From Alistipes ihumii AP11 (GTDB lineage: Bacteria; Bacteroidota; Bacteroidia; Bacteroidales; Rikenellaceae), in assembly GCF_025144665.1 (NCBI RefSeq), contig NZ_CP102294.1:1612001-1676000 (forward strand): a DNA stretch of 64,000 nt, written 5' to 3'. This document shows positions 17,012 to 25,822 of this stretch, piece by piece (position 1 is the first letter of the stretch; the number at the start of each line of letters is the position of its first letter). The position numbers and the translations under genes are program-made. The notes below the pieces were generated by a model that had not been told where the DNA came from, searched no databases, and saw only the letters and a list, made by a program, of their open reading frames with translations.

Positions 17012-18613
17012 TCAAAGGGAAGGCTGCAGGGGCAAAGCCGTGTCGGGAACCCTGAAATCGATCGCAGCCGAGTCGTACTTCAGCAATCGATCGATCCGCT
17101 CGCGCAACTCGATTTCGCGCCGCATGCTGTCCACGCCGGTTATCAGCGCATCGACGAGACGGTCGGCCACATACTTGCCGCCCGTATAACCGATATGCGT
17201 GTAGTCCTTGGCCGCCCAATGCTTCTCGACGAAGCGGACCATGCTGTTATGCCCTCCCATCGCGTCGAACGTATTCCAGAACGCTACGCCCGCCTGCTCG
17301 GCGGCCGAACGCTGCGCGGCGATCATGCCCGGAACCGAGGGCATCGTCTCGAACTCCCCGTCTCGCTGCATACTGCGGTCGCATATGCCCATCACCAGCA
17401 CGCTGCTGCCGGGAAAGCATTGTTTCATGTAGTTGATTACCCGGACGAAATTCTTCGCATAGGAGCCGTAGCGCATCACCTCGGGAGACATCACGTTCAG
17501 CCCGTACTGCAACACGACCAGATCGTAGCCGAGCAGTTCGCCGATCCTCGCATTGACTCCGGGATTGGTCCCGAACAGCGCCAGCCCGCTGTTGCCCCGG
17601 ATCGAGAAATTGTCGACCGTTACGCCATCCGGACACTCCAGCTCGATTCCATACCCGACGAATCCCTCGGGATCGCTCAACGTGACGGCGATCGTGCGGA
17701 CCGGACCGTTGATTACGATCTGCTGCGCCAGAGGACTCGGGTCGGGCCGGAAATCGCGCTCGAGCGAGTCGTTGACCACGACGTGCAGCGAGGTGTTGCC
17801 CCGATTGATAAACAGAATCCGCGCCACGCGCGCCGCATCGATATGCCTACGGAAAGTCACGCCCTCCATGCGCGCCGTCGCGCCCTGCTGGGGAATGCAG
17901 ACGTTGCCCGACACGAAAAACTTGTCCCGTACGTCCTCGGGCACTTTCCGGAACGCCTTGACGTCGTAGGTTTTCCAACCGTCGAACGTATGCCGCACCG
18001 TAGCCCTGTACAGCGCGATCGGAGACGAGAAAGGTACGAAGCCGACGCCGCAGCCGCCGTATAGATCCTGCATCCGCTCGCGCACATCGGCCGTCACGAT
18101 ATCGCCCTCGATGAACGAGTCACCGAGAACGGCGATCCGGACGGGCCGCCGGCGGTCCTTTTCGAGCATCGTACGGTAGAAATGCTCCATGGCCGGAACC
18201 TCGCCGCCGAAATCCTCGATCGCAACGAGCGCCGCCGAATCGATTCCCGTTCCCTCGTTCCCGGAGCGATCGTGCCCGGGCATCGGCCGGTATCCCGGCA
18301 GATCCCATACCAACTCCCGTATTTCCGGTTCGGCGGCTTGCCGTCCTCCGGCCGAGTCGGCAGCCAGCGAATCGGCAGCGGCAGCCGCCTCGATCGCCCG
18401 GCCTTCGGCCAAAAACGTGGTATCGAAATAGAGATCGGCTTCCTCCAGCCGGGGATGCTCCTCCTGCCGGATCAGGTCGGACAGGATATTGACCCTCTTC
18501 ACGCTCGCCCGGCCCACCTGAAAACCGGGTATCAACGACATGCCGACCGTCATGACGACGACGATCAGCGTGATCCAGAAAGCGCTGCCCGTATAATTGC
18601 GTTGCTCGTCCAT
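17012..18613 (-). CDS. SGNH/GDSL hydrolase-type acyltransferase partner, membrane-anchored
   Basis: This encodes 533 residues. One N-terminal membrane helix (about 11-30) is followed by a low-complexity Ala/Asp/Ser linker and a periplasmic SGNH domain. Block I is VLGDSFIEGDI with the nucleophile Ser; block V is DYTHIGYTGGK with the Asp-His pair. Members of this group in Bacteroidota are usually encoded beside an MBOAT acyltransferase and complete O-acetylation of a glycan; here the only MBOAT gene in the window is 7 kb away (8386-9885). A polysaccharide O-acetyltransferase or esterase role is inferred. Confidence 0.83.
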   Translation of the reverse strand: MDEQRNYTGSAFWITLIVVVMTVGMSLIPGFQVGRASVKRVNILSDLIRQEEHPRLEEADLYFDTTFLAEGRAIEAAAAADSLAADSAGGRQAAEPEIRELVWDLPGYRPMPGHDRSGNEGTGIDSAALVAIEDFGGEVPAMEHFYRTMLEKDRRRPVRIAVLGDSFIEGDIVTADVRERMQDLYGGCGVGFVPFSSPIALYRATVRHTFDGWKTYDVKAFRKVPEDVRDKFFVSGNVCIPQQGATARMEGVTFRRHIDAARVARILFINRGNTSLHVVVNDSLERDFRPDPSPLAQQIVINGPVRTIAVTLSDPEGFVGYGIELECPDGVTVDNFSIRGNSGLALFGTNPGVNARIGELLGYDLVVLQYGLNVMSPEVMRYGSYAKNFVRVINYMKQCFPGSSVLVMGICDRSMQRDGEFETMPSVPGMIAAQRSAAEQAGVAFWNTFDAMGGHNSMVRFVEKHWAAKDYTHIGYTGGKYVADRLVDALITGVDSMRREIELRERIDRLLKYDSAAIDFRVPDTALPLQPSL

Positions 18614-18779
18614 GTTCTTCGTATCTGTACCGGGGCGAAATTAATAAATTATATCGGGCAAAGCACCCTGCCCGCGGCCGTTTCCGAAACGAACAGCACA
18701 GAACGCAGGAACGAAAAGGCCTGCAAACGGCGGTCCATCCGGCGAAAAAGTCCCGGTCCCGCCGCACACGAGAAATAAT

Positions 18780-18812
18780 AAAGCCGGCCGAAGCGATCGC
18801 TCCGCCGGTTTT
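18780..18812 (-). terminator. Terminator downstream of gltA
   Basis: An imperfect 15-bp stem (AAAACCGGCGGAGCGA read on the - strand, with one bulge and G-T pairs) is followed by TTTATTATTT. It lies about 70 bp after the citrate synthase stop codon. Confidence 0.65.
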
Positions 18813-18884
18813 CCGGCACTGCGAGTTTTCCGCATTCCGTCGGTTTTCCTTTTCAGTCCCCGCCGGAATCCGGTGCAGCCCGCT

Positions 18885-20240
18885 TTACTTGATTCGCTGG
18901 TCGAGCGGAACGAACTCCTTCTCGCCCGACACGTTCCGGTAGGCGGGACGAATGATCCGCTTGCTGTCGAAATTCAGCTCTTCGATCCGGTGGGCGGTCC
19001 ATCCGGCGATGCGGCTCATCGCGAACAGCGGCGTGAACACCTCGCGGGGCAGGCCGATCAGATCGTACACGAATCCCGAATAGAAGTCCACGTTCGCGCA
19101 GACCCGCTTGTTGACCTTATGACCCTTGAAGTTCATGAACGTCTCCACGGCCCGCTCTTCGAGCAGCTCCAGAAAGGCGAACTCCCGCTCGCGTCCTTTC
19201 TCCTTGGCCAAATCGCGGGCCATTTCGCGCAGCAGCACGGTCCGCGGATCGGAAATCGTATAGACCGCATGTCCGATACCGTAGATCAGCCCGCACTTGT
19301 CATACACCTCCTTGCGCAGCATTCTGATCAGATAGGAATCGATCTCTTCCTTGCTGGTCCAGTCGCGTATGTTCTCCTTGAGATGCTCGAACTGGTCGAC
19401 GACGGCCAGATTGGCTCCGCCGTGAAGCGGTCCCTTGAGCGATCCTATTCCCGCCGCGATCGACGAATAGGTATCGGTTCCCGACGAACTGGTCACGCGG
19501 ACCGTGAACGTCGAGTTGTTGCCGCCGCCGTGCTCGGCATGCAACATCAGCGCCAGATCGAGCGTGCGCGCGTCGAGCTCCGTATAGCTGCCCTTGAGCA
19601 TATAGAGGAAATTCTCCGCTATCGAAAGCTCCTCCTTCGGAAAGCGGATATGCAGCGAGCGCCCCTGATTGCTGTGACGCACGATGTTGTACGCATAGGC
19701 GATGATCGTGGGAAACTTCGCGATCAGATCGATCGACTGCCGCATCAGGTTATCGCGCGAGGTATCGTCCGGATTATCGTCGAAGGTGTACATGCCGAGC
19801 ACGCTGCGGGCCAGAATATTCATGACGTTCTGCCCCTCCATGTCGAGAATGTTCATCTTCGTCTTGTGATGCAGCGGCATGAAATCGTGAATCAGCGAAC
19901 AGAAAGCCGTCAGCTCCTCCCGGTCGGGCAGGTAGCCCGACAAAAGAAGAAAGACGGTCTCCTCGAAACCGAACCGTTTCTCGGCCTGAATACCCCTTAC
20001 CAAGTCTTCGACGCTGATACCCCGGTAGATCAACTTGCCAGGAATCGCCTTCATCTGGCCTTCGGGCTGCCGTTCGTATCCGACGACGTTGCCGATCTGC
20101 GTCAGCCCGACCAGCACGCCGGAATGGTCCTCGTTGCGCAACCCCCGCTTGACGTTGTATTTCACGAAAAGATCCGCCTCGATATGGCTCGTCGACTTGA
20201 TCGACTCCGACAACTTGTAAATGATGTACTCTCTCTTCAT
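18885..20240 (-). CDS. gltA: Citrate synthase
   Basis: The 451-residue enzyme condenses oxaloacetate and acetyl-CoA to citrate. Catalytic-site blocks are present: LHAEHGGGNNSTF, GPLHGGAN and GIGHAVY. Start ATG 20240 is chosen because a perfect AGGAGG lies 4 bp upstream and the protein then begins KREYIIYKLSESIK; the longer frame would include the ribosome binding site. It is followed by its own terminator and preceded, 64 bp away, by the stop codon of icd on the same strand; a good promoter lies between them, so gltA can be transcribed on its own. Confidence 0.95.
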   Translation of the reverse strand: MKREYIIYKLSESIKSTSHIEADLFVKYNVKRGLRNEDHSGVLVGLTQIGNVVGYERQPEGQMKAIPGKLIYRGISVEDLVRGIQAEKRFGFEETVFLLLSGYLPDREELTAFCSLIHDFMPLHHKTKMNILDMEGQNVMNILARSVLGMYTFDDNPDDTSRDNLMRQSIDLIAKFPTIIAYAYNIVRHSNQGRSLHIRFPKEELSIAENFLYMLKGSYTELDARTLDLALMLHAEHGGGNNSTFTVRVTSSSGTDTYSSIAAGIGSLKGPLHGGANLAVVDQFEHLKENIRDWTSKEEIDSYLIRMLRKEVYDKCGLIYGIGHAVYTISDPRTVLLREMARDLAKEKGREREFAFLELLEERAVETFMNFKGHKVNKRVCANVDFYSGFVYDLIGLPREVFTPLFAMSRIAGWTAHRIEELNFDSKRIIRPAYRNVSGEKEFVPLDQRIK

Positions 20241-20244
20241 CTTT

Positions 20245-20250
20245 CCTCCT
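20245..20250 (-). promoter_or_regulatory. Strong Shine-Dalgarno sequence of gltA
   Basis: AGGAGG on the - strand, 4 bp before the ATG. Such perfect sites are rare in this phylum and this one fixes the gltA start codon. Confidence 0.85.
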
Positions 20251-20269
20251 ATTTTAACTTTGCGACAGC

Positions 20270-20301
20270 GCAATATACAAAACTTTGCGATTTTTTACAA
20301 A
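20270..20301 (-). promoter_or_regulatory. Promoter of gltA
   Basis: On the - strand TTTG (20298-20301) and TATATTGC (20270-20277) are 20 bp apart, a good match to the -33/-7 arrangement with a small deviation in the -7 box. It lies 30 bp before the gltA start. Confidence 0.6.
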
Positions 20302-20304
20302 ATG

Positions 20305-21567
20305 TTATAAATTACCTGTCACTTCCCGGCCGAACTCGACCGTGCCGAGCGGCGTTCCCCTCTCCATGAAACGAGCCAGGTCGCTTGTCGCGCGCCCGCT
20401 CTCGAACGCCCGTTCCATCGCGGCGGTTATCATGGCGGCAGCCTCGGTCCATCCCATGTACTCGAGCATCATGACGGCCGACAGCAGGATCGAGGACGGA
20501 TTCACGACGTTACGCCCGGCAATGTTCGGCGCCGTGCCGTGCGTTGCCTCGAAAATGGCGTGTCCCGTCCGGAAATTGATGTTGGCTCCGGGCGCGATGC
20601 CGATTCCGCCGACCATGGCGGCCAACTGGTCGGAAATATAGTCGCCGTTCAGGTTCAGCGTCGCGATGACCGAATACTCCTGCGGCACGAGCAGCGTATT
20701 CTGCAGAAAGGCATCGGCGATCACGTCCTTGACGACCAGCCGCCCGGCCGCTACGGCCGAGCTCAGCGCCTCGTCGGCAGCTCCGGATCCGCTCTCCTTC
20801 TTGATCGCCTCGTATGCGCGCATCGTGAAGGTCCGGTCGCCGAACTCGCTTTCGGCCACGTCGTAGCCCCAGTTCTTGAATCCGCCTTCCGTAAATTTCA
20901 TGATATTGCCTTTATGGACGAGCGTCACCGAGGGCAACTTCCGCTCGAGCGCATACTCGATGGCGGAGCGTACCAGCCGCTGCGATCCCTCCTTTGAAAC
21001 GGGCTTCACGCCGAACGACGAGCTCTCCGGGAAACGCACCTTCGTCACGCCCATCTGTTCGGTCAGGAATTTCAGGAATTTCTCCGCCTCGGGCGTACCG
21101 GCCATCCATTCGATGCCCGCATAAATATCCTCGGTATTCTCGCGGAAAATATGCATATCGACTTTCTGCGGCTCCTTGACCGGAGAGACCACTCCCCGGA
21201 ACCAACGCACCGGGCGCAGGCAAACGTACAAGTCCAGCTCCTGCCGCAGCGCGACGTTCAACGAGCGGATACCGCCTCCGACGGGCGTGGTCAGCGGCCC
21301 TTTGATGCCGACCCGATAATCTCTGAAAGCCTGCATCGTCTCCTCCGGCAACCAACTGCCCGTTATCTTGTGGGCTTTCTCGCCGGCCAGCACCTCTTTC
21401 CACTCGATCTGCCGGCGGCCGCCGTAGGCTTTCCCTACCGCCGCGTCCACGACACTCTGCATGACCGGCGTGATTTCGGCGCCGACTCCGTCTCCCTCGA
21501 TAAAGGGAATCTCCACCGTATCGGGCACGTTCAGTCTACCCGATCCGTCCACTTCGATCTTCTTCAT
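20305..21567 (-). CDS. icd: Isocitrate dehydrogenase (possibly NAD-dependent)
   Basis: The 420-residue enzyme converts isocitrate to 2-oxoglutarate and CO2. It aligns by eye over its whole length with E. coli Icd: [45 protein letters not shown], the phosphorylatable-Ser region, and [10 protein letters not shown]. At the coenzyme pocket, E. coli Lys344-Tyr345 correspond to Asn-Ile here (APNIAG) and Tyr391 to Ser (ATSDLARFM). These changes remove contacts to the 2'-phosphate of NADP, so NAD use is likely; Arg395 is kept. It lies just upstream of gltA in the same direction. Confidence 0.93.
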   Translation of the reverse strand: MKKIEVDGSGRLNVPDTVEIPFIEGDGVGAEITPVMQSVVDAAVGKAYGGRRQIEWKEVLAGEKAHKITGSWLPEETMQAFRDYRVGIKGPLTTPVGGGIRSLNVALRQELDLYVCLRPVRWFRGVVSPVKEPQKVDMHIFRENTEDIYAGIEWMAGTPEAEKFLKFLTEQMGVTKVRFPESSSFGVKPVSKEGSQRLVRSAIEYALERKLPSVTLVHKGNIMKFTEGGFKNWGYDVAESEFGDRTFTMRAYEAIKKESGSGAADEALSSAVAAGRLVVKDVIADAFLQNTLLVPQEYSVIATLNLNGDYISDQLAAMVGGIGIAPGANINFRTGHAIFEATHGTAPNIAGRNVVNPSSILLSAVMMLEYMGWTEAAAMITAAMERAFESGRATSDLARFMERGTPLGTVEFGREVTGNL

Positions 21568-21669
21568 TATTTCGTCCCAAATATTTATGTCATCGCCTCG
21601 GACAACGGACCCTCCGGCGCTTTGCAGTTCCGGATTCCGACGCCAACGGCTTGCGGATAAAAGCGGAAA

Positions 21670-22548
21670 TCAGAAATAGTTCTCCTCGCGGCCGACGATC
21701 GCATTCAGCAGATTGCCAGCCAGCGAGCTCGCTCCGATGCGGAAAAGAGCGGGAGTCAGCCACTGCGGGCCGAGAATCCGCTCGACGATCGTATAATAAA
21801 GCACGGCGTCCTGAGGCGTCGAAATGCCTCCGGCCGCCTTGAACCCGACCCGTCGTCCCGTCCGCTCGGCGAACTCGCGGATCGCCAGGCACATCACGAC
21901 AGCCGCCTCGGGCGTCGCCGACACGGCCGCCTTGCCGGTCGAGGTCTTGATGAAATCGGCTCCGGCCTCCATCGCTATCACGGCTGCCCGGTGAATCAGC
22001 TCGGGCCGGGCCAGCACGCCCGATTCGAGAATCACCTTCAGCACGACGTCGTCGCCCACCTCGTTGCGGAGCGTCTCGATCTCGTTTCCCATCAGGTCGT
22101 ACTCCCCGCTGAGCATCTCGCCGAGGCTGATAACCACGTCGATCTCGTCCGCGCCGTTCTCGACGGCCATCGCCGTTTCGAGCATCTTCACCTCCAGATA
22201 GGTCTGCGAAGACGGGAAACCGCCCGCTACGCTCGTGATCGTCATACCGCTGTCGGCTATGACCAGCCCCGCCGTCTCGACGAAAACGGGATAGACGCAT
22301 ACCGAGGCCACGTTCTCTATGTCCGGATAATGCCCGGGAAAACGAACGGCCTTGGCCACGAACCGCTCGATATGCTCGTGCGAGTCGGTCGCCCCGAGCG
22401 AAGTCAGGTCGATGCTGCGGAAACACCGCCGGTATACCTCTTCGTTGCCGTTCGTCCGCAGGCGCGCCTGCACGTCCGCCAGAATCGCTCGTATCTCGGC
22501 ATCCGCAGGAGCGGCTCCGAACTTGGTCAGGGTATTGCTGTATTCCAT
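21670..22548 (-). CDS. deoC: Deoxyribose-phosphate aldolase
   Basis: The 292-residue enzyme cleaves 2-deoxyribose 5-phosphate to acetaldehyde and glyceraldehyde 3-phosphate. The Schiff-base lysine motif DFIKTSTGK, the proton-relay region EIDVVISLGEMLSG and the phosphate-binding FKAAGGIST are present. It is about 30 residues longer at the N-terminus than E. coli DeoC, as in many Bacteroidota versions. A TATATTTG box lies at 22581-22588 on the - strand, 33 bp before the ATG, without a visible -33 partner. It fits with purine nucleoside phosphorylase (52023-52826) in nucleoside breakdown, although not adjacent. Confidence 0.94.
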   Translation of the reverse strand: MEYSNTLTKFGAAPADAEIRAILADVQARLRTNGNEEVYRRCFRSIDLTSLGATDSHEHIERFVAKAVRFPGHYPDIENVASVCVYPVFVETAGLVIADSGMTITSVAGGFPSSQTYLEVKMLETAMAVENGADEIDVVISLGEMLSGEYDLMGNEIETLRNEVGDDVVLKVILESGVLARPELIHRAAVIAMEAGADFIKTSTGKAAVSATPEAAVVMCLAIREFAERTGRRVGFKAAGGISTPQDAVLYYTIVERILGPQWLTPALFRIGASSLAGNLLNAIVGREENYF

Positions 22549-22701
22549 AGCCGACGGGATTTAACGAAAGGGTTTCCCTGCAAATATAGTCAATTTAGAG
22601 GTCGTTCCCGCGCCGCGCCGCAAAATAATCGCACAAAACGACGCGGAGCGGATGCCTTTCCGCACCCGCCCCGCATCGACCGCGCATCCGGCCGTCCTCG
22701 G

Positions 22702-23544
22702 CTAAAGCATCAGCGTCAGGCCGATATTTATCTGCTGGACCTGCGGACCGTGCTTTTCCTTGAATATCGTAGGCCGGTAGTAAGTCGCCGAGAGGGCGAA
22801 ATGGTCGTAGCCGATATTGATCGTATAGCCGTAGTGAAAATTGCGCAGCCCCATGCTGCCATGCTCCTTGAACTTGCCGTTGAGGTTCGGATCGTTCGCC
22901 TTGATTTTCGTATGGGAGCCCATGCGCCATCCGCCGACGACGCCCGCATTGACATAGAACAGATTGTGCCGCCCCATCTGGAACTCGACCAGAAGCGGCA
23001 CGTTCAGATAACAGGTGAACAGCTTCGACTTCTGCAGCCGGATCCGCTGCTCTTCGTACTGAAAGTCGGGCACCGTCACGCCGTGCTCGTATTTCAACGC
23101 GATGTTGTTCTCGAACCGGAAATTGTTGAACTCGAAACCCAGACCCGTGATCAGACCGAAACGGCGGCTCTTGAGCAGTGTCAGATCGACCGGATTCAAC
23201 GTGACGCCGATCGACTTGGCGCTCTGCGAAAGACATTGCAGATGATCGGGCAACTTCAGCTTGCCGAGGTTCGTAATCAGCCCGCTGTAATGGATTCCTA
23301 TGCCGGCCCAGTGTCCGTCGTTCCAGAAAAGCTTGTTGTGGCGTTCTCCGGCGCGTTTTTTCGAGAAATCGTTGATGCGCAGCACGAACTTGCTTTGGTT
23401 TTCGCCTCCGGCACGTCGGTCCGGATCGCGGTAACGGTCCTCGACGAAAACTTCGCGCTTCTGCGCGACGGTATCGGAAGACGACTGGGCCCGGGCGGGC
23501 GCGACGAGCGGCAGAAGCAGGACGATCGACAGAATTCTTTTCAT
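22702..23544 (-). CDS. Outer-membrane beta-barrel protein downstream of the sigma/anti-sigma pair
   Basis: This encodes 280 residues from ATG 23544, where the signal peptide (KRILSIVLLLPLVAPARAQ) begins. A short charged segment is followed by alternating strands with aromatic ends (KLFTCYLNVPLLVEFQMG, YGYTINIGYDHFALSATYY), matching the PorT-like / OMP beta-barrel domain proteins of Bacteroidota. It follows the anti-sigma-like gene by 7 bp and is the third gene of the ECF sigma operon. The specific cargo or function is unknown. Confidence 0.8.
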   Translation of the reverse strand: MKRILSIVLLLPLVAPARAQSSSDTVAQKREVFVEDRYRDPDRRAGGENQSKFVLRINDFSKKRAGERHNKLFWNDGHWAGIGIHYSGLITNLGKLKLPDHLQCLSQSAKSIGVTLNPVDLTLLKSRRFGLITGLGFEFNNFRFENNIALKYEHGVTVPDFQYEEQRIRLQKSKLFTCYLNVPLLVEFQMGRHNLFYVNAGVVGGWRMGSHTKIKANDPNLNGKFKEHGSMGLRNFHYGYTINIGYDHFALSATYYRPTIFKEKHGPQVQQINIGLTLML

Positions 23545-23551
23545 TTCGACT

Positions 23552-24457
23552 CTATGGATTGTTTTTCGGATTCTTGTTGCCAATGCGGATCAGCGAGATA
23601 ATTTCTACGCCGCTTTCGTTTTCGGTACGGTAAGTCCTAATCGGTATGATGCGGTCGAGCGGAGCCAGAATCGATGTCAGGACGCGCATCCCTCCCGTAG
23701 CGGTCTCCTCCGAAGCCCTCCCGTCGCGGAACGAGGCGGCGGGCATCGAACGGGAATCGTCATACCGCCACATGTCCGGCTGCGGATCGGGGCTTCCGAG
23801 CGCAACGGGAACGCTGCGGATCGTCTCGGCAATCGGCCTGTCTTTCAGATCGGCCGGAGCGACCCGCTCCCGGCAGGCGCGGGCCATTTCTCCCGAGAGC
23901 ACCGGATCGATCCGTTCGTGGACGAATGCGGCACGCATGGCGGCGCTTTCCGGAACAGGAGGGACCTGTACGGGCGAAGCCGACGCAACGCGGACATACA
24001 CGGAGGGCTTCTGCGACACGGCCTGTTCCGTTACGTCAGCCTCAACGGGCTCTTTCGAGACCAAGGCCGAAGCACTTTCCTGCCGCCGCCCGACGTCCGG
24101 CTGCCCGGCCGGAATACCCCGGGCCAGCAGCGCGTCGTCGCGCGACGAGTCGTGCCGGTCGACCAGCACGAACACCCCGATCAACAGGCAGGCCGCCGCC
24201 ATGCCGCCCAGAAACGACCCGGCCCTGTTCAGCCACACCGACACCCCTATGCCTCCCCGCAACAACGCTTTCTTATCGGGATAGACCCATTTCTCCGCCG
24301 GGAGCACCGGCACGCTCCCGCGCATCGAACGGATCTCTCGCCCCAAGTCGGGATGTTCGGACAAGAAAGCCTCGAAAGCCGGAAGCTCGTCCGCCGGCAG
24401 GTTTCCCTCGACGTAATCGAGAGCCCGCGATTCGTAATCCTCTATGCTGATTCTCAT
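23552..24457 (-). CDS. Membrane-anchored anti-sigma-like protein
   Basis: This encodes 301 residues. An N-terminal cytoplasmic domain (about 1-75) opens like many anti-sigma proteins of this phylum (EDYESRALDYVEGNLPADE). One membrane helix follows at about 80-99, then a long Ser/Pro/Val-rich periplasmic region. The start codon overlaps the stop of the ECF sigma gene by one base (TAATG), a typical sigma/anti-sigma coupling. No zinc-binding HxxxCxxC is present, so it is not a ZAS-type factor. Function as a sigma sequestering protein is inferred from position and topology. Confidence 0.75.
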   Translation of the reverse strand: MRISIEDYESRALDYVEGNLPADELPAFEAFLSEHPDLGREIRSMRGSVPVLPAEKWVYPDKKALLRGGIGVSVWLNRAGSFLGGMAAACLLIGVFVLVDRHDSSRDDALLARGIPAGQPDVGRRQESASALVSKEPVEADVTEQAVSQKPSVYVRVASASPVQVPPVPESAAMRAAFVHERIDPVLSGEMARACRERVAPADLKDRPIAETIRSVPVALGSPDPQPDMWRYDDSRSMPAASFRDGRASEETATGGMRVLTSILAPLDRIIPIRTYRTENESGVEIISLIRIGNKNPKNNP

Positions 24458-24945
24458 TACAGTATGTTGTTTATATCCCCTATGATCCTCCTGAGCGCGG
24501 TTCGTGCCCTGAATATGTACACTTTCACCTGAGTCTCCGACAACCGCGTCATTTCGGCCATTTCGCGATACGAGTAGCCCTCGTAGTCCCTCAGCATGAT
24601 CAGCGACTTCTGCAACGGGGGCAACTCGTCCAGAAAACGGTCTATCAGCTCCGAAATGCCGTTGTAGTCAGGTCGCCCCGGAGCCGGACTCGTACGCAGC
24701 ACCGACTCGTCCCCCGTATAGCGCTTTCCCATGCGAACTCTATCCACGATCAGCCGGTAAGCCACCGTAAACAGGTACGATTTTTCCTTACCGCCGAGCA
24801 CGGCTTCCCGGTTCTCCCACAGCCTCAGAAAGCTCTCCTGTACGATGTCCTTCGCCTCGTCGTCGCTTCGAAGCGACTTCAGGGCGAAACGGTAAAGGTT
24901 ATCGGAATATTGACTGACACATTTATCGTACTCGGCAACGGTCAT
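24457..24945 (-). CDS. ECF-type RNA polymerase sigma factor
   Basis: The 162-residue protein has region 2 (DEAKDIVQESFLRLWENRE) and region 4 with a helix-turn-helix (YSYREMAEMTRLSETQVKVY) of the sigma-70 ECF family. It directs polymerase to a special promoter class, probably in response to an envelope signal relayed by the overlapping anti-sigma-like protein. It is the first gene of a three-gene operon ending in a barrel protein. The promoter on the - strand near 24985 (TAACTTTA) is only a partial match. Confidence 0.92.
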   Translation of the reverse strand: MTVAEYDKCVSQYSDNLYRFALKSLRSDDEAKDIVQESFLRLWENREAVLGGKEKSYLFTVAYRLIVDRVRMGKRYTGDESVLRTSPAPGRPDYNGISELIDRFLDELPPLQKSLIMLRDYEGYSYREMAEMTRLSETQVKVYIFRARTALRRIIGDINNIL

Positions 24946-24994
24946 TAAGTCCGGGATTTGACACTATAACGCATAATGCAGGGGTAAAGTTACA

Positions 24995-25810
24995 TCATTT
25001 TGCCGAAACTTCCCCGTCCCGATCGTGCACGTACTCGATCTCCTTGAACAGATAATCGCAAATCTCCCCCGTTTCCTTTTCGACTCGCAGTTCCCCTCCG
25101 TAAAGCACGTCCCGGATCGTTCCCCGGAAACGCTCGCCGGTCAGACCGTCGACAAAGGGATGCCGCTCTCCGAAGCGGTACAGCCGGGCGATATAATCCT
25201 CGTCCAGCTTTCCGTAATCGCCGCCGTCCAGCTGCCTGCAACGCACTGTCAGAAAACCGTAAAAACGCTCGAAAACCTCGGATCGGTCGAACTCCGCGCC
25301 CTTCTGCAAGGCCAGCGAGGTCGGATTAGGCAGGGCCGGATCGAACGCGGTCTGGTTGACATTGAGCCCGATTCCGGCGATCGAGCGCGATACGCAGGCA
25401 CCCATCAGGTCGTTCTCGATCAGAATGCCGGCCACCTTGCCGTCTCCGACATAAATGTCGTTCGGCCACTTGATCCTCGACTCGATTCCGAACGAATCGA
25501 CCGTATCCGAAACGGACAGCGCGACGGCCTTCGACAGATAGAACTGGCTCTCGGCCCGCAAGCCGGCAGGGCAGAGCACGGCCGAAAAGGTCAGATTCAT
25601 CCCTTCCGCGCTGCTCCATGAATTGCCCCGTTGTCCGCGTCCGCGGCTCTGCCGCTCGGCGATCACGACCGCCCCGTTCGTGTAACGCGCGTCGCGCGCC
25701 TCGTTATTCGTCGAAGCGAGCTCATCGAAAAAGCCCAAGGCAAAGCCCGTCCGGCTCGCAAATTCCTCCAATCGTCGTCTCACGACTCTTTTCCGATTCT
25801 TGTCATTCAT
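24995..25810 (-). CDS. birA: Biotin--[acetyl-CoA-carboxylase] ligase
   Basis: The 271-residue protein attaches biotin to the carrier lysine of biotin-dependent carboxylases. Catalytic and biotin/ATP-binding motifs are visible: RGRGQRGNSW (the GRGRRG loop), KWPNDIYV and KVAGILIEN. There is no N-terminal helix-turn-helix, so this is a group I ligase without repressor function. It is 12 bp downstream of the Na/Pi transporter gene and likely co-transcribed with it. Confidence 0.94.
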   Translation of the reverse strand: MNDKNRKRVVRRRLEEFASRTGFALGFFDELASTNNEARDARYTNGAVVIAERQSRGRGQRGNSWSSAEGMNLTFSAVLCPAGLRAESQFYLSKAVALSVSDTVDSFGIESRIKWPNDIYVGDGKVAGILIENDLMGACVSRSIAGIGLNVNQTAFDPALPNPTSLALQKGAEFDRSEVFERFYGFLTVRCRQLDGGDYGKLDEDYIARLYRFGERHPFVDGLTGERFRGTIRDVLYGGELRVEKETGEICDYLFKEIEYVHDRDGEVSAK

Positions 25811-25822
25811 ACCGCAACTCGT

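Noticed and set aside
18873-20369. 498-codon + strand frame
   Set aside because: It is the antisense shadow of citrate synthase, which has full family motifs on the other strand.
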